Source of the DNA: Chytriomyces cf. hyalinus JEL632
Taxonomy: Eukaryota > Chytridiomycota > Chytridiomycetes > Chytridiales > Chytriomycetaceae
Assembly (NCBI GenBank): GCA_025435555.1
Contig: JAIWWG010000019.1
Location: 186,001 to 250,000, forward strand
DNA: 64,000 nt
Reading direction: 5' to 3'
Below the pieces are notes generated by a model, which saw nothing but the letters and a program-made list of their open reading frames with translations, did not search any database and was not told the DNA's origin. Below, piece by piece: positions 19,806 to 30,580 of the stretch. The position numbers and the translations under genes are program-made. Within the stretch, counting starts at the first letter, position 1; each line of letters begins with the position of its first letter.

Positions 19806-22800
19806 ATGACACAAGCGGCATGGTACAACAAGGTCCCAAGCAGCGATGGGCCACTTGTCCACGGCATTGGCTCCACCACGCCCAGTGCCGAGCTGCGTGC
19901 ACCCTGGTACATGTTCCCACTGCAGACATGGCTCACTCCCCTCATGCGCGCGGCTTCAAACCATCCCCTCGAGTTTGCCGATCTCTTCCGCCTTTTGCCA
20001 AAGTACGAAATGGCTTCAACTGCAAAGCGGCTCGAGGACGAAATCACCCGCGCTCTCGACACAATGCCCGCAGGCACACGCATGGATGCCCAACTGGACG
20101 CCAAGAACGTGGCGCTTCTCAAGTCGAAGCTGATGTGGATCTGCATCCGGCTCTTTCCGAAGGAAATGTAATGAAAAAAATTATTGGTTTCCTTTTGAAC
20201 ACACTTTTCAACTGCTTTTTCCAAGGGTCTTTTCTCTGGTCTTGAATTTGGTGTCCACCGCAACGAACATTACAGCGCCAATTATTATGGCTTCGTTTCT
20301 GACATTCCTAGAGGACAAGAAGGCACACGCGCCGTCACACGGCTACTACTTGTGCATCCTATTCCTGCTGAATCAGCTTGCAAATGCGTTTGGATGGAAC
20401 TCTTCCCAGTACTATGCTCGAGGCGTAGCCATGGCAATCCGATCAGCCATGTCGAGCGTTATTTACCGCAAGTCTATGACCATGTCAACTGAATCACGCC
20501 TCAAGTTTTCAAATGGTCAAGTCTTCAATTTGATAGCTTCTGATTGCGCGAATCTGGAAACCTCTTTCCGAGATTTGACTGGTTTAGTTGCAATCCCAGC
20601 AATTGCTATTGGATTGACTGCTCTGTGCGTTATATATCTCGGCGTGCCTGGAGCAATTGGTAAGGGCATATGAGCACAAGCCCCCTGTTGAGGCAGCAGA
20701 ACCTTTAACACTTTCTCCCAACATAGGAATGGCTATATTGATTCTGGGAATATTTTTGGCTTCATTCTTTATGGGGCGCATGCTGACACTCGAACGCCAA
20801 GCCTTGAACGCCACCGACATCCGTGTAAAATCAACGTCCGAAGTTTTAAACACGATCAAACTTGTGAAACTGTTTGCGTGGGAAAACTCTTTCACAAACC
20901 GCATTTACGACCATCGAGAAGCCGAGCTGGCTGCGCAAAGGAACATCCGCGTCGCGACAGTCGTCATTGAAATGTTTATTTTCGGGCTTCCCCTTATTTC
21001 GAATCTCGCAGTGTTCACTCTCTTTTTCGTGTTTGGGAATGAGTTGACAACTGCAAACGTGTTCACGGCATTGACGATCATCAATTTGATTCGCTCGCCG
21101 ATTTCTTACATTCCATTCTACTTTCAGTTGAGTATACAAACGGGTTCAATCTTTCAAAGAAATTAACCCCCTTTTATTTTAGATTAACTTGGAGTGGTGT
21201 CGTTTCCTTCGAACGCATCGCCGACTTTCTTCTTTCCCCAAACCGTGAGAACCAACCCACTCAGCATGAAACAAGTGAAAGCGATGAAAACGCGATCGTA
21301 ATTCAAAAGGGTTGCTTCAGCTGGCCAGGTGCTAATGAAGATGGGTTCGCATCGGAGGAAACAGTTGTTGAGGATGACTCGATGAATGCTGCGGATACGG
21401 AAATGGTTCCCATTGGTGCCAGCAATTTAAAGCGCATTAACCTGACACTTAAAAAAGGCACCTTGACTTTGATTGCGGGGCCTGTTGGGGCTGGAAAATC
21501 GAGCTTGTTGCATGCTATACTGGGTGATATGAATCGTACAGAGGGGACTTTAGATGTGAGGAACCCCCTTTTTTTAATGTGTTGCTCTGATGGCGAATGC
21601 AAACGAGACTGTGTTGTCTTCAGATTTACGGCCAAATCAGCTACGCCTCTCAAACTCCATGGCTTCAAAGCGCATCCATCCGCGACAACATTTTATTCGG
21701 CGCCGCATTCGATCAACAGCGTTACAGCACGGTCTTGAAAGCATGCGCTCTGGAAAGAGACTTGTCGTTGTTCTCGGACGGAGATCAATCTCAGATTGGA
21801 GAAAAGGGGGTCACCTTGAGTGGAGGTCAGGCAGCACGAATCGGACTTGCGCGAGCAGTTTACGCGGACAGGGATATATTATTGCTGGTATGACATGGGT
21901 CTGTTTTTATCTCCTATTTTGGGGTAATCATTCACGCCGTTTGCGCGCAGGACGATCCATTAGCGGCAGTGGACGCGCATGTTGGAAAACACTTGCTTGA
22001 ATCTTGCCTGCTAAAGCTTTGCAAAGGCAAGACTGTGATTCTTGTGACGCATCAGATGCAGATTGCTTCGAGAGTAGACAATATTGTCCTCATGCACAAT
22101 GGTCTCGTTATGGAGTCTGGTTCATACAACGAACTGATGACGAAAGAAACAAGATTTGCCAGTTTGATGCAAAGGTGAACTTTCAAAGCATGCCCAAAGT
22201 AGAAACTTGTAGTTTATCCGTTGTTCCATCATTCAGCTTTGCAGGCGAAGGTTCTTCGGATCAAAACTCGAAACCGAAACCTTCGCGACCGAAATCTGCA
22301 AGCCAAAATGAAGTTCAAGTTGAGGGTGATACTGCAAAAGCCCTTATGGTTGTAGAAGAACGCGCGTTTGGGAGCGTTGCCTTAAAGTACTATTCAGCTT
22401 AGTAAGTTCCAGTCATTGAATTTTCTTGATATGCAGCAAAGTGTCCCTTACATCTTCCACCCTCGGCTTTTAGTCTGTTGAAAACTGGAGGGGTTTTCGT
22501 TCTATCATTTTTCCTCGTCTGTGCGATCGTGTGGCAAGCTGTGCGTGTGTTTACAGACTTGTGGCTTACGTACTGGCTTTCTGGTGTCTTTCCCTCGTTT
22601 TCCAGTCTGGCGTATATTCTTGTGTACCTGGGGCTTGCTGTCGCTCAGTCCGTCTTGTTATGTTCGTCTAAAAAATTCCTTCGCATTTGAAGCTGCCAAA
22701 TTCTAACAGACATTCACTACGCTTAATCAGTTGGTATATCTTACGGTATCGCCGTCGGAACAATCAACGCAAATCGCAAGCTTCACAACGAATGCTTGAA

Positions 22801-24607
22801 TAGCGTCATGAATGCGCCCATGTCCTTTTTCGAAACGAATCCGTTGGGAAGAATTATTTCCAGATTTTCAAAAGACTTTTCCGAAGGTGATCATGTTTTG
22901 CAGAAAATATATCCAAAAACTTCCTCCTGCTAACCTCCGAACTCGCCAGTGGACCGCCAGCTGCCAGTACTGATTCAGCAAGTGATGGAAAGCACACTAT
23001 CTCTGATTGGAACTGTAGTCTTGATTGCGTATGCAGTACCTCTTTGCTTGGTTCTTGTAGTGATTTTGTTCCCGCTGTATCTTCATTTCTTGAAGTTTTT
23101 TCGCGCGTAAGTGTTCTCTGAAAATGCCCATTTGCAACTAACCCAAAACCAAAAAGTTCCATTCGCGAACTGAAGCGACTCGAAAATCTAAGTCGATCTC
23201 CTCTATACGCTCACATCTCAGAGACTCTCTCCGGCCTCTCCACAATCCGCTCTTACGACCGAATGCATGATTTCTACACACTTCAAAATGCTTTCCTTGA
23301 TGCCGGAAACCAACCCATCTATCTAAAAAGCGTGGCTGAATGTTGGATGAGTAATCGGGCAGAGTCGTTTATTGCATTGCTTATTTTTGCTGTTGCGTTG
23401 GTCGGGCTTGTGACAAATGCGGACGCGCCGTTGCTTGGGTTGGGGCTTTCGTATGCGTTGGCGTTAATGGCGATTGTGAACGGCTTATTACCGCGCGTGG
23501 CAGATTTGGAGGCGAGAATGTGAGAGTTTTGTTGATTTTGGAAGTGGTATATGCTGCTGATTCCACCTTTCCAACTTTTTTTTAAAGGAACTCGATTGAG
23601 CGCATCTTTCACTACATCACAGAACTACCCAGCGAGAAAAAAGAGCACGACTCAAGTGTTTCAGAATCTTGGCCAACCAAAGGAATGATCGAATTCAATA
23701 GATTCAGTCTTCGATACCGTGACGATCTGGACCCTGTCTTGCATGATTTAAGTTTCCGAATTCCGGCTGGAGAAAAAGTCGGGGTCGTTGGTCGAACTGG
23801 GGCTGGGAAGTCAACGATCATCACGGCAGCGTTTCGGCTTGTAGAAGGGTGCGAAGGGAGCATCTCTATTGATGGTGTGGATGTTGGGAAGCTTTCATTG
23901 GATAATCTGAGGAGTCGCTTAGCCATCATTCCTCAAGCGCCAACATTGTTTGGTAAGTGGAATCTTAATCTCTTGGTTTGAAACTTAACTCGCGCAATTT
24001 TGGAATTCTGAAGAAGGAACGATTCGCTTCAATTTGGACCCGCTACATGAGTGTGACGATGAAGACATTTGGCACGTTTTGGGGCGCTGCGCGCTCAAAG
24101 AGTACGTGAGTATGCTGGATCAGAAACTTGATTCACCTGTTTTCGAAGGCGGAGCAAATCTCTCTGTGGGTCAACGACAATTGCTTTGCCTCGGCAGAGC
24201 CATGCTGCGAAAAAGCAAACTACTCTTTATTGATGAAGCGACAGCAAGTGTGGATGTGGAAACAGACTCTTTCATTCAGCAAGTAATCAGGGAGGAGTTT
24301 GAAGACGCCACGGTCGTGTGCATTGCGCATCGCTTGGGTACCTTGATCGACTACGACAAGATTATGGTATTGGATGCCGGAGAGTTAATCGAGGTGGGAT
24401 GGTTGAGAATCTGTTTTCAAAGTGCCGAATAACTCATCCCCTTCTTTCACCAAGTATGACGCACCGCATGTTTTACTCAGGGACCCTGGCTCGTCCTTCT
24501 CATCTCTCGTTGATGAAATGGGAGAATCGTCGGCCAGTATGCTTCGCAGTCTCGCGGAAACTGCGTTTTACGCGAGTTACAGCAAAAGGAAGGCCGTGCT
24601 AGACTGA
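19806..24607 (+). CDS. ABC transporter, ABCC/MRP subfamily (short form, no TMD0)
   Basis: Fourteen exons: 19806-20167, 20226-20659, 20727-21126, 21183-21555, 21624-21887, 21951-22174, 22237-22401, 22474-22661, 22731-22886, 22950-23106, 23157-23519, 23588-23952, 24014-24393, 24455-24607; 1,327 aa, the size of ABCC4-like short MRPs. The order is TMD1-NBD1-TMD2-NBD2 after a ~100-residue soluble lead. NBD1 has Walker [10 protein letters not shown], signature LSGGQAAR and Walker B ILLLDDP (Asp for catalytic Glu, the usual MRP asymmetry). TMD2 includes [24 protein letters not shown]2 has GRTGAGKST, variant signature [14 protein letters not shown] and IAHRLGTL. MRPs export organic anions, conjugates and cyclic nucleotides; substrate is unknown. 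The exon 8 donor (T|GTTCGT at 22662) and the exon 3 donor (GTTGAG) are the weakest calls. Only 39 bp separate its stop from the next ATG. Confidence 0.9.
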
Positions 24608-24629
24608 GCAATGCAGTTTGCTGTCAGGA

Positions 24630-24635
24630 AATAAA
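24630..24635 (+). terminator. Probable poly(A) signal AATAAA of the ABCC gene
   Basis: AATAAA lies 22 bp after the ABCC stop and 11 bp before the start codon of the next gene. Cleavage would normally fall inside the next coding sequence, so the two transcripts probably overlap. Confidence 0.4.
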
Positions 24636-24646
24636 CTTGAAAAATA

Positions 24647-27600
24647 ATGCAAGACGCCGTCTCTCAACTGACCTTGCGTTGCCAAAAACAGCGCCTGGCC
24701 ACACCGCACTTTGAGATTGAGTCAACACAGGGCGCAGCACATACCCCGCAGTTCAAGGTGTGTTGCTGTTGGTGCTCAACAATTTGCCGAACTTGACGAA
24801 CTCACGCGCTTGAACGCATTCTTCGCGGCCAGATGGCCGTGACTGTGAACGAGCGCAGATTCGTAGGGAGTTATTGGAGTCCGTCAAAGGCAATGGCAAA
24901 GGCAGAGGTGTGGTTATGCTTCCACTGGCATTTGAAAAGGGTCCGCGCTCATGTCATTTCGTGTGTTATCACTTGTCCATTCCACAGGTGGCAGCAGCGG
25001 CTTTGGTTGGCCTCGGATGGGCGCCTGCCGAATCTGGATCTGCCGCAAGAGAAGACCCTGTCCAACCTGTTCAAGCAAAACCCATTGAGCCATCACATCA
25101 ATCTGTTGAGCCGCCACCGCCAATCACCCAGCCAAAAAACTCAGAAGATGGAGCTCCTGCCCCACTTATCGCAGCGGATAACTGGGCGATTTCTCAGTTT
25201 TATGATTTGGCGCGGACGCAGAACGTGAACGTCACAGACATGTATCATCCCACAGCGGCAGGTATGTAGTGCAATTACCCACAACGCTTTGAACTGTATC
25301 TTTGTTGAGCTGATACTTTTCGGACAGGTTTCAAATGCTACTTCATGTGGGGGACGCGGCAATTGCCTATGAGCGATTCTCACGTCCGAAAAAAAGACGC
25401 GAAACTTCATGCTGCCCAACTTGGCCTCGCAGAAATTGCGTCTTCCATCACAAAATCACTTTCAACTGAAGTTATATCAAAGCCCATGGACCTATCCACA
25501 CCTCCTTCAGAAACGCAGCAGTCGTTTTCATCGTCGTCGTCGCTCCCTTCCTTCGAAAGTCCTTCACAAGTGCATTCTTCATCTTTAAACGCAAGACCGT
25601 TAATCCCCCTTCCAGCCCAACCACCTGTCGACCCAACAGTTATCCTTGCATCGCTTTATAAAATTCAATACCCCCTCGACCCATCTCCGCCAATCTACAC
25701 TGAAATGAGCACAGCTGCTGGGTTCCAATATGCCATTGCACTCAACGGCCGTGTTGTGGCTACAGGCGATGTTTTCGTCACCAAACACGCGGCAAAACGG
25801 CATGCTGCTCAATCCGGATTGCAAATCTTGATACAATGGTCGCAAGACGCAAAGAAGAGGAAGCGCACTGAAAGCGGGAGTCAAAACGGTGGTGCAACGG
25901 TTGCCTCGAATACGTTGCTGAGCTCCATATCTGCCGAATGCATTGATGCTGATGAAACGTTTGGCCGTTTGCCTGATTTGAGTCTTGGGGAAGGAGGTCC
26001 CGATCGATGGGATGTGTTGGCGGATTGTTTCTCAAAGTCACTGGGCGGAAGTGGTGATATGAGGAAATGCACACACAATATCATAGCCTCAGTTCGACTT
26101 GCGTTGCAGCAACATTCGGAGTTAAATATTGATCGCGTTGTAGTAAGCGGTGCTTTCGGACGGTAAGATATGCGATTTCTTCATTGTATCGTTCAAACTG
26201 ACACGCCATCGATTTCAGCGGAACGAATCTGATATTTGACACAATGGTTGAGTTGGTGTTGGTTCGAAACCGAAGCGATACTGTTCAACCGGAGGGCACT
26301 CTTTCAAGCGCTCTCTTGTGCGACAATGCATTTCATTCTCTCGTTGTTCAGGCAATTGAAAAAAGTACGATTTCAAATTGCGTTCGATTTCTGAAACCGT
26401 TTGCAAACGGCGGAAGCGTCCACTTGTGGTACAACGGAATTCAGTCTGTTCGATTACGTGTCGTCGAGGGTGTGAACTTTGCGCCAGCTGGGGACAAATG
26501 CGAAGATATCAAGGTTCCGAGATACCGCCAAATTATGCATCATGGAACGGCGTTACTCGAATTGCGCAATCAATTGATAAATTCAATGGACAATGTGGAT
26601 TTAGATCTATGTAATTGCATCCTAAAATTTACCTCGCGGTCTAGTAATCGTACTGATGTAATGACGCCCTTTTTCAACAGGGAATTCAACCCTATCAGAA
26701 TCAACCGCACTTTTTTTCCGCAACCATGCATTCAGCGCTCCTCTCGCTCGGTTACTGAAATATTGGGCGCTATCATTGTCCTTCAGTTCGAACGTTTCTC
26801 GCTTGGCATTGTCAAATGTGTTGGATTATGTTGCTGCTTATGCTTGGGATCAAATGGAACGCGCGCTTTCAGAGTTTGATCCAAAACGAGCCTCTTTAAG
26901 TCTGGCCTTGGAAACAGCTTTGCGCTTCATAGAAAATAATGACAAAATGCGTATTTTCTGGACCGGTAGATTGCATTTTTTTTATCGTCGAGAACCGCTT
27001 GTAATTTGCTGCAACAGAATTTTACACTCGCGACGAGATTCAGTCAAAGATATCTTCTACCGCATCATTCCCGCTGTTATTGGATCCTGTGAATCCCTTT
27101 CGAAATTTGTATGATTCAATTCCAAAAAGCGCTTGGAATGCAATGGCCACTTACGCGAAATCTTCGAGGGACGGCATTTTCGAGCAGGTGTTCTGGTTCT
27201 TCGTACTCATTTCTGTTTCCAATCTGACCTGAATGACAAATAAGGTTTTACCTCGTGGCTCAGATTTTGTCAGAACTGCGTTTAATCCTCAACTGAGAAC
27301 CGCTTTTGATGTTTTGTACCTGAACACATCAATTTGTAAGTTTTTTATGCGGTGGTTAGAAATGAAGCAGTTATCTTTGGCGTTAATCTATGGTCCGCAG
27401 CAATCACAACGAGCAAAGATCCGTTCAATTTCACGATTCCCGATTTCCAACTCAAACCAGTGACGGGTTGCTCTCCCTCTTCCTCGACGTCCACGGCACA
27501 GGAAACCTTGGAAGACGGGGAAATCTCAGAAAAACGATCAAATTTAGCAAGCATGCAGACTTTGAAGCTGTCAAGCGAAGAAACCGTTGAATCGGTTGCG

Positions 27601-27888
27601 CGTTTGCTGCAAGCAAATTTAGCGATGCAAATTTTTGCATTCCAGTTCAAAAGTACAAACGGTCGTCCGGAGGATTTTGATTCAGGTGTAGCAGTTTCTG
27701 GTGGAGCTGTGGGTCACGCAGAAGTTTCAATGATGGTGGAGGCTGCTATCGCAACATGGAAGGGGAGCCTTCGAGTGGCGTGCGATGCTGGCGTAGGCGT
27801 CAGGCCTGAAGGAGCGCTTGTTGGATGTTTGTTGTTGCCCGTGTTTGCAAAATTTGCAGTTAGCATTGAGATAGTTGTGAAAGTGTGA
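24647..27888 (+). CDS. Three-dsRBD protein with OAS-like (probably inactive) nucleotidyltransferase domain
   Basis: Nine exons: 24647-24757, 24833-24907, 24988-25261, 25328-26162, 26219-26610, 26681-26965, 27018-27187, 27245-27335, 27401-27888; 906 aa. Three dsRNA-binding domains lie at about residues 5-72, 126-192 and 256-322. Each ends in the basic-helix pattern of that fold (PSKAMAKAEVAAAAL, VRKKDAKLHAAQLGL, TKHAAKRHAAQSGL). A KKRKR nuclear-type signal follows at ~329. The nucleotidyltransferase core starts with VVSGAFGRGTNL (OAS: GSxGxGTxL), but the D-x-D that follows in active enzymes reads M-V-E. The C-terminal half follows the OAS1 C-terminal domain in order: LARLLKYWALSL, LDYVAAYAWDQ, ALRFIENNDKMRIFWTEFY and PLLLDPVNPFRNL..W. 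It is thus an OAS/DZF-like pseudo-nucleotidyltransferase by inference. Exons 8-9 are the least certain: two in-frame acceptors exist, 27371 and 27401, and the 65-nt intron was preferred. Confidence 0.82.
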
Positions 27889-27967
27889 GAGGAAGAAATA
27901 TATTGCACCTTTGAATCTTGAAGCATTTTTTAAAATCTCATTTTTTTCAGCGTAAAATATCTCGAAA

Positions 27968-30488
27968 ATGGTCAACTCCACTGGCGCTGAAACATTTGCA
28001 AACTCGAACGGAACGCGAAGCAACAAAGCGCGTGTGTCGTACCACCACTCGAATGAAGTCGGACTGTACAGCTATGGTCTGAAGCACTACATGAAGGTTC
28101 GCTCGAAGCTCTGTTTGACTCAGTCTAACGGGCACTACGACCCCAAAGCCAGCGCGAGTCCGCATGACGCATAGCTTAATCACAGCATACGGTCTTCACA
28201 GAAAGATGGCCGTGGAGGTTTGTCTGCGTCTGCAGTTTTGTGAGTTCCTCTCGAATGACACCAACCGCAGACCCCCAACCACGCTTCGTTTATGCAAATG
28301 ACTAAATTCCACACGGACGAATATATCGTATGTTTCGCTTGCGCTTGATCACCATGCTGTCGATATTTATGTGCTTCCGTGGTAGGATTACCTGAGGAGA
28401 GTTACGACAGACCCACCCGATGCTTTAAAAAAGTATGAAAGCAAATTCAATGTCGGAGACTACAGCGGAGATTGCCCTTTGTTCGACGGCGTTTACGAAT
28501 TCTGCAAACTTTCAGCCGGCGGATCAATTGGTACAAGAAAAAAAAATATGCGTCTCTCAACAGTCGGTTCTGAAAAGCGCACAACTATTTTAGATGCCGC
28601 AATGAGGATTAACTCGGGAAGAAGTGATATCGCCATCAAGTGAGCTTCCTTTCTTGTTTTTTTTGTGAAGTCATTGTTTACGATATATGACTTTCAGCTG
28701 GGCTGGTGGTCTTCATCATGCAAAGAAGAGCGAGGCATCTGGATTTTGCTATGGTAAGCGAAGCTGTGTATTGAAGTTATCCCATATTTGGCTCACCGCA
28801 TTTCAAATTAAAAAGTGAATGACATCGTGCTGGCTATACTGGAGCTTCTTAAAGTCCATGAACGCGTTGTTTATATTGATACAGATGTTCATCATGGTGA
28901 TGGTGTGGAAGAAGGTATCAGTTTTTCCGTTGATGTATAGTGTCGCGATTTTCGGTTCTAACGTCATTGATTGAAAGCATTTTTCACAACGGATCGCGTT
29001 ATGACTGTGTCATTCCATAAATTTGGCGAATTCTTCCCTGGGACGGGCGATGTGACGGTACCTTTTAAATTTGTAGAAAACTTGCGGTTGTATTCTAAAA
29101 ACCGCACGACACACATCTTCCCCATGAACGATCAGGATGTTGGTTTTGGGAAAGGAAAGCATTACTCGTGAGCTGTTTAAAATTGCTGTCGTGATCTCGT
29201 TATTCACCGATTTTGCTTTCCCAGCGTGAACGTTCCACTTCACGATGGCGTTGACGATGACTCCTACCATAATATCTTTAAAACTGTCATGCATGAAGTT
29301 ATGACAAGATATCGGCCTGGTGCGGTCGTACTTCAGCTTGGAGCTGATAGTTTAATTGGCGACCGTCTTGGATGCTTCAACCTGAGTATGCAAGGTCATG
29401 GGCGCAGCGTATCTTATATGAAAAGTTTTGGAGTTCCTCTTATCTTGTTGGGCGGCGGTGGATATACGATCAGGAACGTTGCAAAAGCTTGGTGTTTTGA
29501 GACAAGTTTAGCATTGGATATTGAAGTTCCAAAAGGTCAGAACTCAGCCTTGAAATGTTCCGCTGCCTTTTATATTGACTATGCTATTCTATCACTCCCC
29601 TTCCATGTTTTTATTTTTATTTTGCAGAGATTCCATACCACGAGCATTTTGAGGGATATGGACCCACCTACCTGCTTGACATTCCATCCAGCAATATGGA
29701 AAATTTAAATTCTCGGAAATATCTTGACACAATCCAGTTAGTTTGGGCCTCGATCTTCCTTTCTTTCTGACTTATCTGATCTGTTCCATCCGCTCTTGGG
29801 CATACTCAGAACAAAGATTCTCGAAAGCCTTCGTCATATTCCACACGCGCCTTCAGTCCAATCTCACGAAATTCCCGTCGATCAGTTCAGCTGCAGCGAC
29901 AATGAAAGCGAAGACGAACTTGTGGTCAATACCATGAACCCTGATAACCCCATCTCCACGAGCTCTAAAGACGTTAGAATGCGCCGCACATATCGCGATC
30001 AATATCGTGTTCCCGATGAAGGGCTGAGTGATAGTGAAGGCGAAGATGGTGGGCGGAGAAACGTGCAGAGTTATCGCGGACGAGGTGGCAATAGGCGGGG
30101 AGGTCGCGGCAGAGGAACAAGCAGAGGTGGAGGTGCAAGTGGTGTGGATTCCAATGGAATCGGTGGTAGCAACAGGGCTGCTTTAGCTGCTGCTGCTGCG
30201 GCTAAAGATACCGACAGAGATGACGAAAGCGGAACGGAAGGCAAAGGTATTGAAAGCCGGTCAGTGAGGATGAGACAGCGCACATTTCCACAAAGCACAG
30301 GCTCGAGCATCGGCGGAGGCCAACTTCCCACAATCAATTTTGGCGGTAACGGAGGAGCAAGTGCGGGTGGTGGAGAAAGCGAAATGGACGAAGACAGGGT
30401 CAGCGAAGTTGAGGATGGAAACGAAAAGCTGACAGATGACGAAATGCGTCAAATAAGCGATTTGATGGAAGGAGAGGGCACGAACTGA
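27968..30488 (+). CDS. Class I histone deacetylase (Rpd3/HDAC1 type) with RGG-rich tail
   Basis: Zn-dependent lysine deacetylase of co-repressor complexes. Twelve exons: 27968-28096, 28149-28217, 28271-28327, 28386-28530, 28594-28639, 28698-28753, 28816-28914, 28978-29057, 29136-29167, 29225-29535, 29628-29736, 29810-30488; 603 aa. The catalytic core is complete: [16 protein letters not shown] (general-base His pair), [15 protein letters not shown] (zinc Asp/His), [15 protein letters not shown] (second zinc Asp) and [15 protein letters not shown] (transition-state Tyr). The ~230-residue C-terminal tail, in one exon, is acidic at both ends. In the middle it holds [21 protein letters not shown] and a poly-Ala run; ordinary Rpd3 tails lack an RGG box. 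The exon 8/9 junction removes an 78-nt open intron that would otherwise break [14 protein letters not shown]. Convergent with CFAP74, 92 bp apart. Confidence 0.95.
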
Positions 30489-30580
30489 ACTCTGACGATG
30501 CGACCCATTGTTTAATACTAAAATGGATTTAAATAAGTTAGTCTTCATATTCGGAATTTTGCTGAAGCTGCGAAGCAGTT

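Noticed and set aside
27336-27370. 35-nt intron ending at CAG 27370 in the OAS-like gene
   Set aside because: Too short compared with the other introns here; an in-phase acceptor at 27400 gives a 65-nt intron with a plausible branch site (GTTAAT).
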